Below are positions 1 to 6,852 of a stretch of 9,079 bases of DNA, piece by piece (position 1 is the first letter of the stretch; each line of letters starts with the position of its first letter). The notes beneath the pieces were generated by a model that was not told the DNA's origin, searched no databases, and was given only the letters and a program-made list of their open reading frames with translations. This stretch comes from an uncultured Verrucomicrobiales bacterium (GTDB taxonomy: Bacteria; Verrucomicrobiota; Verrucomicrobiia; Verrucomicrobiales; Akkermansiaceae), in contig CALABM010000028.1 in NCBI GenBank assembly GCA_937885815.1, forward strand, positions 1 to 9,079. The letters run 5' to 3'. The position numbers and the translations under genes were made by a program.

Positions 1-336
1 CGTGACGATTTTGTAGATTTGTCGTCCTTCACAATAATAGCCTTTTTGTGACTGTTATTTTTTTGTTGCTCTAAAAGACTGTGAATAAACAGCTTAAAAA
101 ATCGTCCCCGTTTTCTGAAAATCACCTCGAAAATTGGCTCGACTCATAACGGGGTGTAGAAAGTTTTGGAAAAGTCTTGTTTTAAGTGTTTTATAAAATG
201 CATTAACATTACCCATTCACATTTATTCGGTTTTGGAATAAACGTGGTGCATGCTGGTAAACTTGTCGCCTCTGGTGGGAGTATTAAAAAATAACTAAAG
301 ATGCACTATACTGGTAATGAAGAGCATGAAATTCCA
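1..336. other. A+T-rich stretch with no supportable gene
   Basis: I see no convincing gene on either strand. Frame 1 is open from base 1 to a TGA at 49-51 and could be the last 16 codons of a gene entering from the left, but nothing confirms it. Another frame is open from 160 to a TAA at 298-300 but has no ATG, GTG or TTG at a sensible place and no recognisable product. The stretch holds a terminator-like hairpin (33-65) and an inverted repeat (312-342) at the end of the minus-strand gene. Confidence 0.6.
33..65 (+). terminator. Possible rho-independent terminator
   Basis: AATAATAG (33-40) can pair with CTGTTATT (52-59), 8 pairs including one G-U, around an 11-nt loop, and a run of T follows (58-65). 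The stem is A+T-rich and so weak. It would fit the end of a plus-strand gene whose frame closes at 49-51, but that gene is not visible. Seen in sequence; the function is inferred. Confidence 0.28.
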
Positions 337-342
337 TTACCA
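312..342 (-). repeat. Perfect 8-bp inverted repeat over the stop codon of the membrane-protein gene
   Basis: TGGTAATG (312-319) and CATTACCA (335-342) are perfect reverse complements with a 15-nt spacer. The minus-strand stop codon (339-337) lies inside the right arm. Read on the minus strand, the hairpin would form at the 3' end of the transcript; no T run follows directly, though TTATTTTTTAA occurs about 20 nt further on. It may be a weak terminator or an mRNA 3'-end stabiliser. Confidence 0.35.
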
Positions 343-1401
343 ATATAAGAGAGTGTTGCCTCTTTCAGTAACGGGAGCTTCCAATAGTAGTTTATTTTTA
401 GTTCTGATGAATAGATAAAATAGGGATATCGATACGAACAGCATGCCACCTGCCATAGATATGAACAATACAAAATTTGTTGCATTAGGAGAAGATAGTC
501 TTAGCTCGGGAGAATTGCCGAACGCTATGTATGCCTCTATTTCCTCTCTTTTTTTAGCAGCATCTCTCAATGTCGACAAATCGTTACTCAAAACGCTGCA
601 TGTTAGTTCTTTTGACTGTTTTGAGATTCTCACCCTTACATAAGCATTATCTGCATATTCACGTACAACATAGATGTTGCATCGTTCCCAGTTCTTTTCG
701 AATACATCAGCATGAATACAATACGAACAGAAACATAAAACTATACTTACTAAACCGGTTACAATAGAAACGAAAAGAAGGAAATTCTTTAATATCATTA
801 ACCAAAGAAGTTTGCGCACCTTTAAAATACGATTTTCGTCTCCAAAGTCTACCCTTTTATCTATAGCTGGGAAACTTCGACAAATATAATCAAATGTTTC
901 TATAGCGGCTTGTTTCTCGCTGAATCTCAATATAAGTTCTCCATTATTCTCTATTTTTATCACATAGTAGATAGGAATTATCGACATGCGCACGCGCGAG
1001 CGAAAAATATCATAACGTTCAAATCTCTCACTTTCTTCACATTGTAATAATAAACAATCGGTTTTTGAAAGCGTGATATGCCTATCTTTTATTGTAAAAA
1101 AAGAAGACTTAATAGAGATTACTTCGTTGCCGCAAAGGATATGTTTCTTTCCTGCTAATAAGTATAATAAGAATATTAGGCTAAATATGAAGATAAGAAA
1201 AAAGAGCCCGTTACCAAAGAGATTACCGTTGCTAGGCTCTTGCATATATCGCATGAAAAAACGAAAAGACAAGCAACCACTCATTACAAATAAAGGAAGA
1301 ATACCAAGGAGTAGCTTCCTTCCGTATATTGAAACATTAGACACTATCACGATACAGAGATGATATAACGCATTCTTTGTTAAGTCAAGATAATCGTTCA
1401 A
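337..1401 (-). CDS. Unknown four-helix integral membrane protein, A+T-rich, probably acquired
   Basis: I do not recognise the family. The frame gives 354 residues from a TTG at 1401; an in-frame stop at 1410-1408 limits extension. Hydrophobic segments lie at about 30-48, 63-83, 198-229 and 309-332. With positive residues after the N-terminus (GRK, 27-29) and after helix 2 (KKH, 85-87), the model is N-in. That leaves a cytoplasmic loop of about 114 residues (84-197) rich in alternating beta-strand patterns, reminiscent of bacterial PH-like domains, and an extracytoplasmic loop (230-308) with Cys241 and Cys268 that could form a disulfide. Both are inferences from pattern, not homology. A good minus-strand promoter (1388-1360) lies inside the first codons, so translation may start at GTG 1350 or 1344, shortening the protein by 17 or 19 residues; 1401 is the outer limit. 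No Shine-Dalgarno precedes the TTG. Base composition is far more A+T-rich than its neighbours, suggesting horizontal transfer. It is followed by an inverted repeat and preceded by a terminase remnant. Confidence 0.72.
   Translation of the reverse strand: MNDYLDLTKNALYHLCIVIVSNVSIYGRKLLLGILPLFVMSGCLSFRFFMRYMQEPSNGNLFGNGLFFLIFIFSLIFLLYLLAGKKHILCGNEVISIKSSFFTIKDRHITLSKTDCLLLQCEESERFERYDIFRSRVRMSIIPIYYVIKIENNGELILRFSEKQAAIETFDYICRSFPAIDKRVDFGDENRILKVRKLLWLMILKNFLLFVSIVTGLVSIVLCFCSYCIHADVFEKNWERCNIYVVREYADNAYVRVRISKQSKELTCSVLSNDLSTLRDAAKKREEIEAYIAFGNSPELRLSSPNATNFVLFISMAGGMLFVSISLFYLFIRTKNKLLLEAPVTERGNTLLYW
1360..1388 (-). promoter_or_regulatory. Sigma70-like promoter for the membrane-protein gene
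   Basis: Read on the minus strand, TTGACT (1388-1383) and TATCAT (1365-1360) are separated by exactly 17 bp, each matching the consensus at 5 of 6 positions. Transcription would begin near 1353, downstream of the TTG at 1401, arguing for a start at GTG 1350 (near-leaderless) or GTG 1344. Such matches do occur by chance in A+T-rich DNA; the location at the gene's 5' end is what supports it. Confidence 0.42.
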
Positions 1402-1411
1402 GGCGTTTTAA

Positions 1412-1431
1412 TCACCGTTTGGTGGCTTTTT
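1412..1431 (+). terminator. Small hairpin followed by a T run
   Basis: CACC (1413-1416) and GGTG (1421-1424) flank a GTTT loop, with T1412-G1425 as a further wobble pair, then C and a T run (1427-1431). It resembles a short plus-strand terminator, but no plus-strand gene ends here. It lies in the 37-bp gap between the two minus-strand reading frames and could instead be an operator-like palindrome or chance. Confidence 0.22.
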
Positions 1432-1438
1432 GTTCGTT

Positions 1439-2275
1439 TTATGCTTCGGACTCGGAGCCATCACCGGGGGCGGCGGTACTTTCGGCACCCACCAGCTTGA
1501 GCATGGCCGCGACTGCCACCTGCATGGCCTCGCAGTCAAAATAGTGGTTCGCCCGGTTCTGAATCTGCTTCCATACCCACTTGCCGCGCTCATACACTCG
1601 CCGCTCGGAGTCGAGCATGTCGAGATAATCCTGAGGCGCGTCCTTCGGCACCTCCCATGTGGCACCTTCGGCATTCTTGCGGAGCCGGGCAAGACAGTCT
1701 TTGATATTGAGGTTGCTCCAATAGAACATGGTGGCATAGCGGTCGCGGCCCACGCTCACCTTGCGCTTGGTCGAGTAGTAGCGCATGACGGTCTGCCCGG
1801 AGCGGGTGCGATGGGGGAAGGTTCCTCGGCGGTCGCCCATGAGGCCGAACCATCCATGTTCGGCGCACTTGGCATACACATCCGCCGTGGAGTAGCCACA
1901 GTCCAGAAAGACAAGACTCGAATTGACTCCCTGCGAGAGCTGCAAGCCTTCCAGAGCCTCCCAAGAAAACACCTTTTCGCAGTGCAACAGACGGGATGCG
2001 CCGTTGGCAGCCCATGAACGCACGACCGCATAGAAATGGCCCTTCTGTACGTCCACGGTCATCACACGCACCGGGATGCCGCCGATATCCGCTTCCTCCT
2101 GCCAGCTTTCCCCCAGCAGGTAGTCACTGAGGCTCTGGTCAATGGTGTAGTCCTCCTTGTACTCGTTCCATGCCTGTGCCAGTCGCTTCTGGTAGAACTG
2201 CTGCAACAGACTGTTGTCTCCCTTGCGGGGCTCTTGGATTAGGCGGGTTGCACCCGCAGATATTTTACTATTTCG
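1439..2275 (-). pseudogene. 5'-truncated phage terminase large subunit (lambda GpA type), nuclease half
   Basis: The large terminase subunit packages DNA into proheads: an N-terminal ATPase drives translocation and a C-terminal nuclease cuts the concatemer. Only the C-terminal part is here. The frame is open from 2275 (stop at 2278-2276) to the stop at 1441-1439, with no good start; the first usable codon is TTG 2206, giving 255 residues, whereas GpA-type proteins are roughly 600 or more. Family features, numbered from TTG 2206: QQFYQKRLAQAW (2-13), the linker preceding the nuclease; VDVQKG with Asp52; a central LDCGYST with Asp102; and HYFDCEAMQVA with Asp224, matching the three acidic positions of the nuclease fold. 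In-frame codons before 2206 still look protein-like (RLIQEPRKGDNS), so the break lies upstream of about 2235. The frame has no internal stop. The stop looks natural, but no portal or small head genes follow; an A+T-rich membrane gene does. Best read as a prophage relic, though expression of a nuclease fragment cannot be excluded. Confidence 0.8.
2243..2257. repeat. Perfect 6-bp hairpin near the terminase break
   Basis: GCGGGT (2243-2248) and ACCCGC (2252-2257) pair perfectly around a TGC loop. On the plus strand the hairpin is followed by AGATATTTTAC, a poor T tract. It sits where similarity to terminase fades and A+T-rich spacer begins, so it may mark the deletion junction or serve as a weak terminator insulating the downstream operon. 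Confidence 0.35.
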
Positions 2276-2384
2276 CTATCCTTTCAGAAAATCTTTGGGA
2301 GACATACATGTGAAGTCCCCTCCTCAGATAACAAAATCTAGCAGAATCACCAAAGAATGATACGCAGTTTTTATAACTTACAGC

Positions 2385-2413
2385 TTGCTTCAAGTTGGGA
2401 AGAGATGTATAAT
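2385..2413 (+). promoter_or_regulatory. Sigma70-like promoter for the dehydrogenase cluster
   Basis: TTGCTT (2385-2390) is followed after exactly 17 bp by a perfect TATAAT (2408-2413), in A+T-rich sequence just before the conserved part of E1 alpha. Transcription would start near 2419. If it is used, the ATGs at 2357 and 2405 would not be transcribed and the effective start would be GTG 2420. Only three of six -35 bases match. Confidence 0.42.
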
Positions 2414-3409
2414 GAAAACGTGAACGGAAATGAGTTGAAGGAGACTGCGCTGAAAGCCTACCGTGCCATGGAATTGGCCCGGGCGTTCGACACCAAACTC
2501 TCTGCGCTGTACAAGGCCGGCAAGATATACGGCGGCGTATTCACCGGGCGCGGGCATGAAGCCATTGCCGCGAGTGAGGGCGTGTACCTGCAGAAAGGGC
2601 GAGACGTCTATACCCCCTTCATCCGTGAGCAAGCCGGGCGCTGTGCTTGGGGAGACAGTGTATTGCTGAGCGCGCGCTGCTACTTCGGCAGCGTGGAAGG
2701 CATCATGCGCGGGCGCGAGGGCAATGTACACTGGGGCAATCCCATGGAAGGCTCCGTGGCCACCATATCACACCTGGGGGCAGCCGTTTCCGTGGCAGCA
2801 GGCATGTTGATGGCCAAGCGCATGCAGGGAGAAACCGGCTTTGCGGGCGTCATCTGCATAGGTGATGGCACCACCTCCGTGGGAGCCACACATGAGGCCT
2901 GCAATGTCATCGCCGTGGAGAAACTCCCCGCCGTCATCGTCGTCACCAATAATCAATACGCGTACTCCACCCCGAATGAGCAGGAGTTCGCCTGCCGCAG
3001 CCTCTGCGACCGCGGCGTGGGCTACGGCATGACCACACATGAATGTGACGGCACAGATTTCCTGCAAACGCTGCAAGTGATGGGGCGCGCCATCGCCGCC
3101 GCCCGCGCCGGAGAAGGCCCGCAGTGGGTGGTGGCCAACACACTGCGCATGTGCGGCCATGGTGAGCATGATGATGCCTCCTACATACCGCAGGAGCTGA
3201 AAGACGAGTTTGCGGAGCGAGACCCGCTCGCCGTTGCGCGCCGCCAAATGCAGGAACAAGGCTGGCTGAGCGCTGAGGAAGTGGAAGCCCTGCGCGCTGA
3301 ATGCGCTGAAGAAGTGCAGCAGGCCATGGCTCAGGCACAGAAAGAAGCCACCCCGAATCCCGCCACGGAAGACTGGAGCGCCACCTCCTGGAAACCCTCT
3401 CGCTACTAA
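2405..3409 (+). CDS. 2-oxo acid dehydrogenase E1 component, alpha subunit (TPP-dependent; pyruvate dehydrogenase-like)
   Basis: With E1 beta it forms the thiamine-diphosphate-dependent decarboxylase of a pyruvate, branched-chain or acetoin dehydrogenase complex, acting in the cytoplasm. From ATG 2405 it has 334 residues, normal for the short bacterial E1 alpha. Visible signatures: an N-terminal helix (AYRAMELARAFDTKL, 18-32); GRGHEAIAASEG (48-59), the counterpart of the GQEA motif; GREGNVHWG (103-111), the usual G-x-H segment; the TPP motif GDG (153-155) ending in NN (182-183); and CGHGEHDD (250-257), equivalent to the GHSxxDD active-site loop, with Gly in place of the serine that is phosphorylated in mitochondrial enzymes. 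Start choice: the frame opens at ATG 2357, but the first 16 codons there look like spacer. ATG 2405 has a purine-rich GGGAAGAG directly before it. GTG 2420 is the likely start if the promoter at 2385-2413 is real. E1 beta follows after 20 nt. Sequence alone does not fix the substrate; pyruvate is the default guess. Confidence 0.92.
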   Translation: MYNENVNGNELKETALKAYRAMELARAFDTKLSALYKAGKIYGGVFTGRGHEAIAASEGVYLQKGRDVYTPFIREQAGRCAWGDSVLLSARCYFGSVEGIMRGREGNVHWGNPMEGSVATISHLGAAVSVAAGMLMAKRMQGETGFAGVICIGDGTTSVGATHEACNVIAVEKLPAVIVVTNNQYAYSTPNEQEFACRSLCDRGVGYGMTTHECDGTDFLQTLQVMGRAIAAARAGEGPQWVVANTLRMCGHGEHDDASYIPQELKDEFAERDPLAVARRQMQEQGWLSAEEVEALRAECAEEVQQAMAQAQKEATPNPATEDWSATSWKPSRY

Positions 3410-3429
3410 CCCCGAATCCTTCAGAACAC

Positions 3430-4404
3430 ATGAGCGTAACCTACATAGATGCCATTCATCAGGCCCTGACCGAGCTGCTGGAGGAAGACGAGAAGGTATT
3501 CCTGTACGGCGAAGACATTGCCGGAAAGTTCGGCGGTGCCTTTAAGGCCACCAAGGGACTGGCAGAGAAATTTCCCGGGCGCGTGTTGAATTCACCCATT
3601 GCGGAGGATGCCATCATGGGTGTAGCCATAGGCGCGGCGCTGGGCGGCATGAAGCCCATTGTGGAGATGCAGTTTGCCGACTTCGGCACCTTAGCCCAGA
3701 ACCAGCTGGGCAACAACGCCGCTGCGCACTACTACCGCACCGGCATCCCCGTGAACGTCACCCTGCGCATGCCCTGTGGCGGCACCCCCGGCGGCGGCCC
3801 GTACCACAGCCAATCCGTGGAGGCCCTGTTCGCGCACTATCCCGGCGCACACGTGCTCTGCCCCGCCACCGTGGCGGATGCCTATTACATGCTCAAGCAG
3901 GCCGTGCAGATACCGGACCCCGTGGTGTTCATGGAGCACAAGTTCCTCTACCGCTGGCTGAAAGCTGATACGTGGGTGGAAAAAGACCCACTTCCCATCG
4001 GCCGCGCCCGCATCGCCCGGCCGGGCAGACACGCCACCGTGGTGGCATACTCCGCCATGGTGCCTGAGGCCATGAAGGCCGCGGATGAACTGGCTGCCAC
4101 CTCCGGTTACCAGCTGGAAGTGGTGGATTTACGCAGCGTGAAACCCATGGATACGGACACCATCCTTGCCTCCGTGGCCCGCACAGGCCGCTTGCTTGTG
4201 GTGAGTGAGGATTTCCCGTGGGGCGGCGTGGCGGCTGAAGTTATCGCCCGCGTCACCGGCCAAGGCTTCCACCTGCTGGATGCACCGCCCCTGCGCGTGA
4301 CGTCGAAAGACACGCCCATTCCCTACCACCCGGACCTGTGGCGAGCCCACCGCCCGCACAGCGTCCACATCGTCGAGGCCGCGCGCTACCTCATGTCCCT
4401 CTGA
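3430..4404 (+). CDS. 2-oxo acid dehydrogenase E1 component, beta subunit
   Basis: Partner of E1 alpha in the alpha2beta2 E1 enzyme; it supplies part of the TPP site and the face that binds E2. The protein has 324 residues, the standard length. Signatures: YGEDI (26-30) near the start; NSPIAEDAIMGVAIGAA (54-70), where Glu59 is the family's catalytic glutamate that activates the thiazolium ring; VEMQFADF (78-85); PYHSQSVEALFAHYPG (124-139) with His126 at the active site; VDLRSVKPMD (232-241), the start of the C-terminal transketolase-like domain; and DTPIPYHP (294-301) close to the end. It starts at ATG 3430, 20 nt after the E1 alpha stop, with no Shine-Dalgarno in the preceding 20 bases, and ends 28 nt before E2. 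That spacing supports one transcript. Intact, with no odd residues noted. Confidence 0.95.
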   Translation: MSVTYIDAIHQALTELLEEDEKVFLYGEDIAGKFGGAFKATKGLAEKFPGRVLNSPIAEDAIMGVAIGAALGGMKPIVEMQFADFGTLAQNQLGNNAAAHYYRTGIPVNVTLRMPCGGTPGGGPYHSQSVEALFAHYPGAHVLCPATVADAYYMLKQAVQIPDPVVFMEHKFLYRWLKADTWVEKDPLPIGRARIARPGRHATVVAYSAMVPEAMKAADELAATSGYQLEVVDLRSVKPMDTDTILASVARTGRLLVVSEDFPWGGVAAEVIARVTGQGFHLLDAPPLRVTSKDTPIPYHPDLWRAHRPHSVHIVEAARYLMSL

Positions 4405-4432
4405 TACTTTCACCCCCATTTTTCCGAAAAAC

Positions 4433-5671
4433 ATGCTGCAAGTTCCCATACTGATGCCCCAACTGGGCGAATCCATAGCTGAAGCCACCATCATGCGCCT
4501 GCTCGTGAAGCCCGGCGATGAGGTGCTGGAAGATCAGGAGGTGATAGAGGTTGAAACAAACAAGGCCGTGATGGGCGTGACTGTCTCCTGCGCCGGCACG
4601 GTGAAAAGCATCACCGTGGCTGAAGGCGAAACGGTGGCCGTGGGTGCCGTGATGGGCATCATTGAGGCCACGGAGGAAGAGGTGGAACGCTCCGGCGCCA
4701 CCCCCATGGGTGAAGGTGAAGAGCCCCCGCCCCCCGCTGCCCTGCCCACCACAAGCGTGAGCAGTGACGGCGCACACTTCGCCACAGAAGGTGAGTACCG
4801 CGAAGGCAGCACAGCTCCAGCTGGCAGCGCTGGCCGAGGCCTGCCCGTACCCATGGGCATGCGCGGCGCGCAGTACCTCTCCCCCCGCATCCGCTCCCGC
4901 ATGGATGAGCTGAACATCACCGAGGCGGACCTTGCCTATGTGACAGGCTCCGGCGTGGGTGGCCGCATCACCATAGATGATTTCGAGAACTTCCTGAATT
5001 ACGTGGACGGCTGGCCCTCCCGCCCCGTCTCCCCCATGCGCCGCAGCGTGGCCAGCAGCATGCAGCGCACTTGGCGCCGCCCCATTGCCAGCGCCGGGCG
5101 CCCCATTTACATGGCCCCCATCATCCTGCACCGCCGCAATCACCCCCGGAAACCCGGCATCACGCTCTACTTCCTGCGCGCGCTGGCCGTGGCGCTGGCA
5201 CAGGCACCGGAGTGCGCTGGTTACATGGTGGGAGGGCGCATTCTCACCCCGCGGCGCATTGATATCGGCGTAGCGGTACAGGTGGCGGACGGCGTGATGG
5301 TGCCCGTGATGCGCAATGTGGATGAATACACGCTGGACGAGCTCATCGATGAGTACAACAAGGTCGTGACTCAGGCGCGTGACCGCAAGCTGGACCCCGC
5401 GTACATTGGCGGCGGCATCGCCACGGTATCAAACTTCGGCGGCTTCGGCCTCACCTTTGCCAGCCCCATGCCACTGCCGAGTGAAAGCCTCATTCTGGGC
5501 GTAGGAGCCGTGGTGAAAACCCCCGTGTGGAGTGATGAGGTGGAGTGCTTCATTCCTGTGGAAAAAGCGAACATCGTGGCCTCCTTCGACCACCGCGTAG
5601 TGGACGGCGGCGACATCGGCCGCCTCATGCAGAAGATAGCTTATTATCTGGAGCACCCTGAACTGCTGTAA
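4433..5671 (+). CDS. Dihydrolipoamide acyltransferase (E2) of the 2-oxo acid dehydrogenase complex
   Basis: Core subunit: its lipoyl arm takes the acyl group from E1 and the catalytic domain transfers it to coenzyme A. The 412 residues show the usual order: one lipoyl domain (1-80) with Lys44 as the lipoylation site; an acidic, Pro/Ala/Gly-rich linker (81-145); the peripheral subunit-binding domain (148-188: YLSPRIRSRM, then GVGGRITIDDF); and the catalytic domain (200-412) with DIGVAVQVADG (277-287), ATVSNFGGFG (330-339), LILGVGAV (353-360) and the active-site DHRVVDGG (386-393; His387 and Asp391). The residue before the lipoyl lysine is Asn (ETNKA) rather than the usual Asp. The stretch between MRRSVASSM and DIGVAV is somewhat compact for the family. 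No E3 gene follows, so dihydrolipoyl dehydrogenase must be encoded elsewhere. It starts at ATG 4433 without a Shine-Dalgarno, and its stop is 3 nt before lpxI, which suggests translational coupling. Substrate specificity is unresolved. Confidence 0.94.
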   Translation: MLQVPILMPQLGESIAEATIMRLLVKPGDEVLEDQEVIEVETNKAVMGVTVSCAGTVKSITVAEGETVAVGAVMGIIEATEEEVERSGATPMGEGEEPPPPAALPTTSVSSDGAHFATEGEYREGSTAPAGSAGRGLPVPMGMRGAQYLSPRIRSRMDELNITEADLAYVTGSGVGGRITIDDFENFLNYVDGWPSRPVSPMRRSVASSMQRTWRRPIASAGRPIYMAPIILHRRNHPRKPGITLYFLRALAVALAQAPECAGYMVGGRILTPRRIDIGVAVQVADGVMVPVMRNVDEYTLDELIDEYNKVVTQARDRKLDPAYIGGGIATVSNFGGFGLTFASPMPLPSESLILGVGAVVKTPVWSDEVECFIPVEKANIVASFDHRVVDGGDIGRLMQKIAYYLEHPELL

Positions 5672-5674
5672 ATC

Positions 5675-6838
5675 ATGGAACGTCCTGATCCCGCAATACA
5701 TGTGCTTGGCGTGCTTGCCGGCGCAGGTGAGTACCCCCGCCTCATGGTGGAGGGAGCCAAGCGTGCCGGCATGCGCGTGGTGGTGGCCGGCTTCCGCGGA
5801 GCTGTGGACAAGAAACTCAAGGAAATCAGTGATAACTTCGCTCTTTTCCGAGTAGGCGCGCTGGATGCACCCCGCAAGTTCTTCCAGCAGAACGGCGTCA
5901 CCCACGTCGTCATGACCGGCCAGATTAAGCCGGCCTGCATCTACACTATGTGGCCGGATGCCACCGCCCGCCGAGAACTTGCACAGCTGGACCGCCGCAA
6001 CGCTCACACCATCTTCACCGCTGTCTGCAACTATGTGGCCCGCCACGGCATGACCATGCTCCCCTCCACCACCTTCATGGAGGAAGTGCTCCCGCCGCCG
6101 GGGCACTTGGCAGGCCCGGCTCCTACCCCCGAACAGATGAAAGAAGCGCGCCACGGCATGCAACTTGCCCGCGAAATCGCACGCTTGGATATCGGCCAAA
6201 GCCTCATGATGCGCGGCCATGAAGTGGCCTGTGTGGAGGCATACAAGGGCACAAACGAGTGCATTCGGAATGCCGGAGCTCCCCCCGTGACCCTCTGCAA
6301 AGTCACCAAACCCGGGCATGACATGCGCTTTGACGTACCCTGCATCGGCCTGCGCACCGTGCAGCACTGCGCGGCTGTGGGCGTGAACCACATCGTTTTC
6401 GAGGCTCACCGCACCATCCTCTTCCAGAAGCAAGCCGTCATCGACCTCTGCAACAAGCACAACATCACCCTGCACGCCATGGATATGCCCACGGATGGCA
6501 TCTCCGTGGAAGACCCCGGCCACATACCGGATGACGGGGAGCACGCCCTCGCCATGGCCACCGCGCTGGAGCAGCTCGGCATAGGCAACTCTGCCGTGGT
6601 GTGTGAAGGCGTCGTCATCGCGGTGTCAGACCCCGCGGGGCCGCTCAAATGTATTCGCCGCGCAGGTGCGTACATGAAGCGCATCCGCTTCGTGCGCTTG
6701 GTGAACTGGCTCTGCCGTGTGCTGCTGGGCCGCCCGGGCACGCCCCCGGCTCCCATGGTCATGCGAGGAACGCCGAACTTCACCATCACGCCAGAGGTGG
6801 AAAAAGCCGCCAAGAAAGCCGGCATCCAGCTGCGCTGA
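5675..6838 (+). CDS. lpxI: UDP-2,3-diacylglucosamine pyrophosphatase LpxI with C-terminal extension
   Basis: LpxI hydrolyses UDP-2,3-diacylglucosamine to lipid X and UMP, the fourth step of lipid A synthesis, replacing LpxH in many bacteria; it acts at the cytoplasmic side of the inner membrane. The N-terminal domain opens with VLGVLAGAGEYPRLMVEGA (10-28) and continues through GVTHVVMTGQIKP (74-86). The C-terminal domain contains ARLDIGQS (169-176), VEAYKGTNECI (187-197, the family's EAxEGTD-like stretch) and the hallmark KVTKPGHDMRFDVPCIG (209-225), where the conserved acidic residues lie; it then ends near NITLHAMD (263-270). Typical LpxI proteins are about 270-280 residues; this one has 387. 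Residues 294-331 align without gaps to 164-201 (13 of 38 identical, including L-x-IG-x-S and CIR-x-AG), so the extra 100 or so residues look like a partial copy of its own domain without the KPGxDxRxD part. ATG 5675 lies 3 nt after the E2 stop, with no Shine-Dalgarno. The lipoprotein gene follows after 14 nt. Confidence 0.92.
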   Translation: MERPDPAIHVLGVLAGAGEYPRLMVEGAKRAGMRVVVAGFRGAVDKKLKEISDNFALFRVGALDAPRKFFQQNGVTHVVMTGQIKPACIYTMWPDATARRELAQLDRRNAHTIFTAVCNYVARHGMTMLPSTTFMEEVLPPPGHLAGPAPTPEQMKEARHGMQLAREIARLDIGQSLMMRGHEVACVEAYKGTNECIRNAGAPPVTLCKVTKPGHDMRFDVPCIGLRTVQHCAAVGVNHIVFEAHRTILFQKQAVIDLCNKHNITLHAMDMPTDGISVEDPGHIPDDGEHALAMATALEQLGIGNSAVVCEGVVIAVSDPAGPLKCIRRAGAYMKRIRFVRLVNWLCRVLLGRPGTPPAPMVMRGTPNFTITPEVEKAAKKAGIQLR

Positions 6839-6852
6839 ATATCGCCTCAGCC

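Noticed and set aside
160..300. Open plus-strand frame ending in a protein-like tail (AGKLVASGGSIKK)
   Set aside because: No plausible start codon, A+T-rich composition and no recognisable family; could at most be a gene remnant.
1430..2017. 195-codon plus-strand open frame opposite the terminase relic
   Set aside because: It is the antisense shadow of a frame that matches the terminase nuclease domain residue by residue; its own product has no family features.
2243..2257. Hairpin considered as part of a tRNA or phage attachment site
   Set aside because: No tRNA acceptor or anticodon arms surround it and no second copy of the sequence was found in the window.
4391..5143. 250-codon minus-strand open frame opposite E2
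   Set aside because: His/Gly/Ala-rich antisense shadow of the E2 lipoyl and linker region.
5429..6544. 371-codon minus-strand open frame opposite E2 and lpxI
   Set aside because: It straddles two well-supported genes on the other strand and its His/Gly/Ala-rich product is typical of antisense to G+C-rich coding sequence.
6649..6852. Upstream extension of the lipoprotein frame
   Set aside because: It overlaps the end of lpxI, and the lipoprotein signal starts exactly at ATG 6853.
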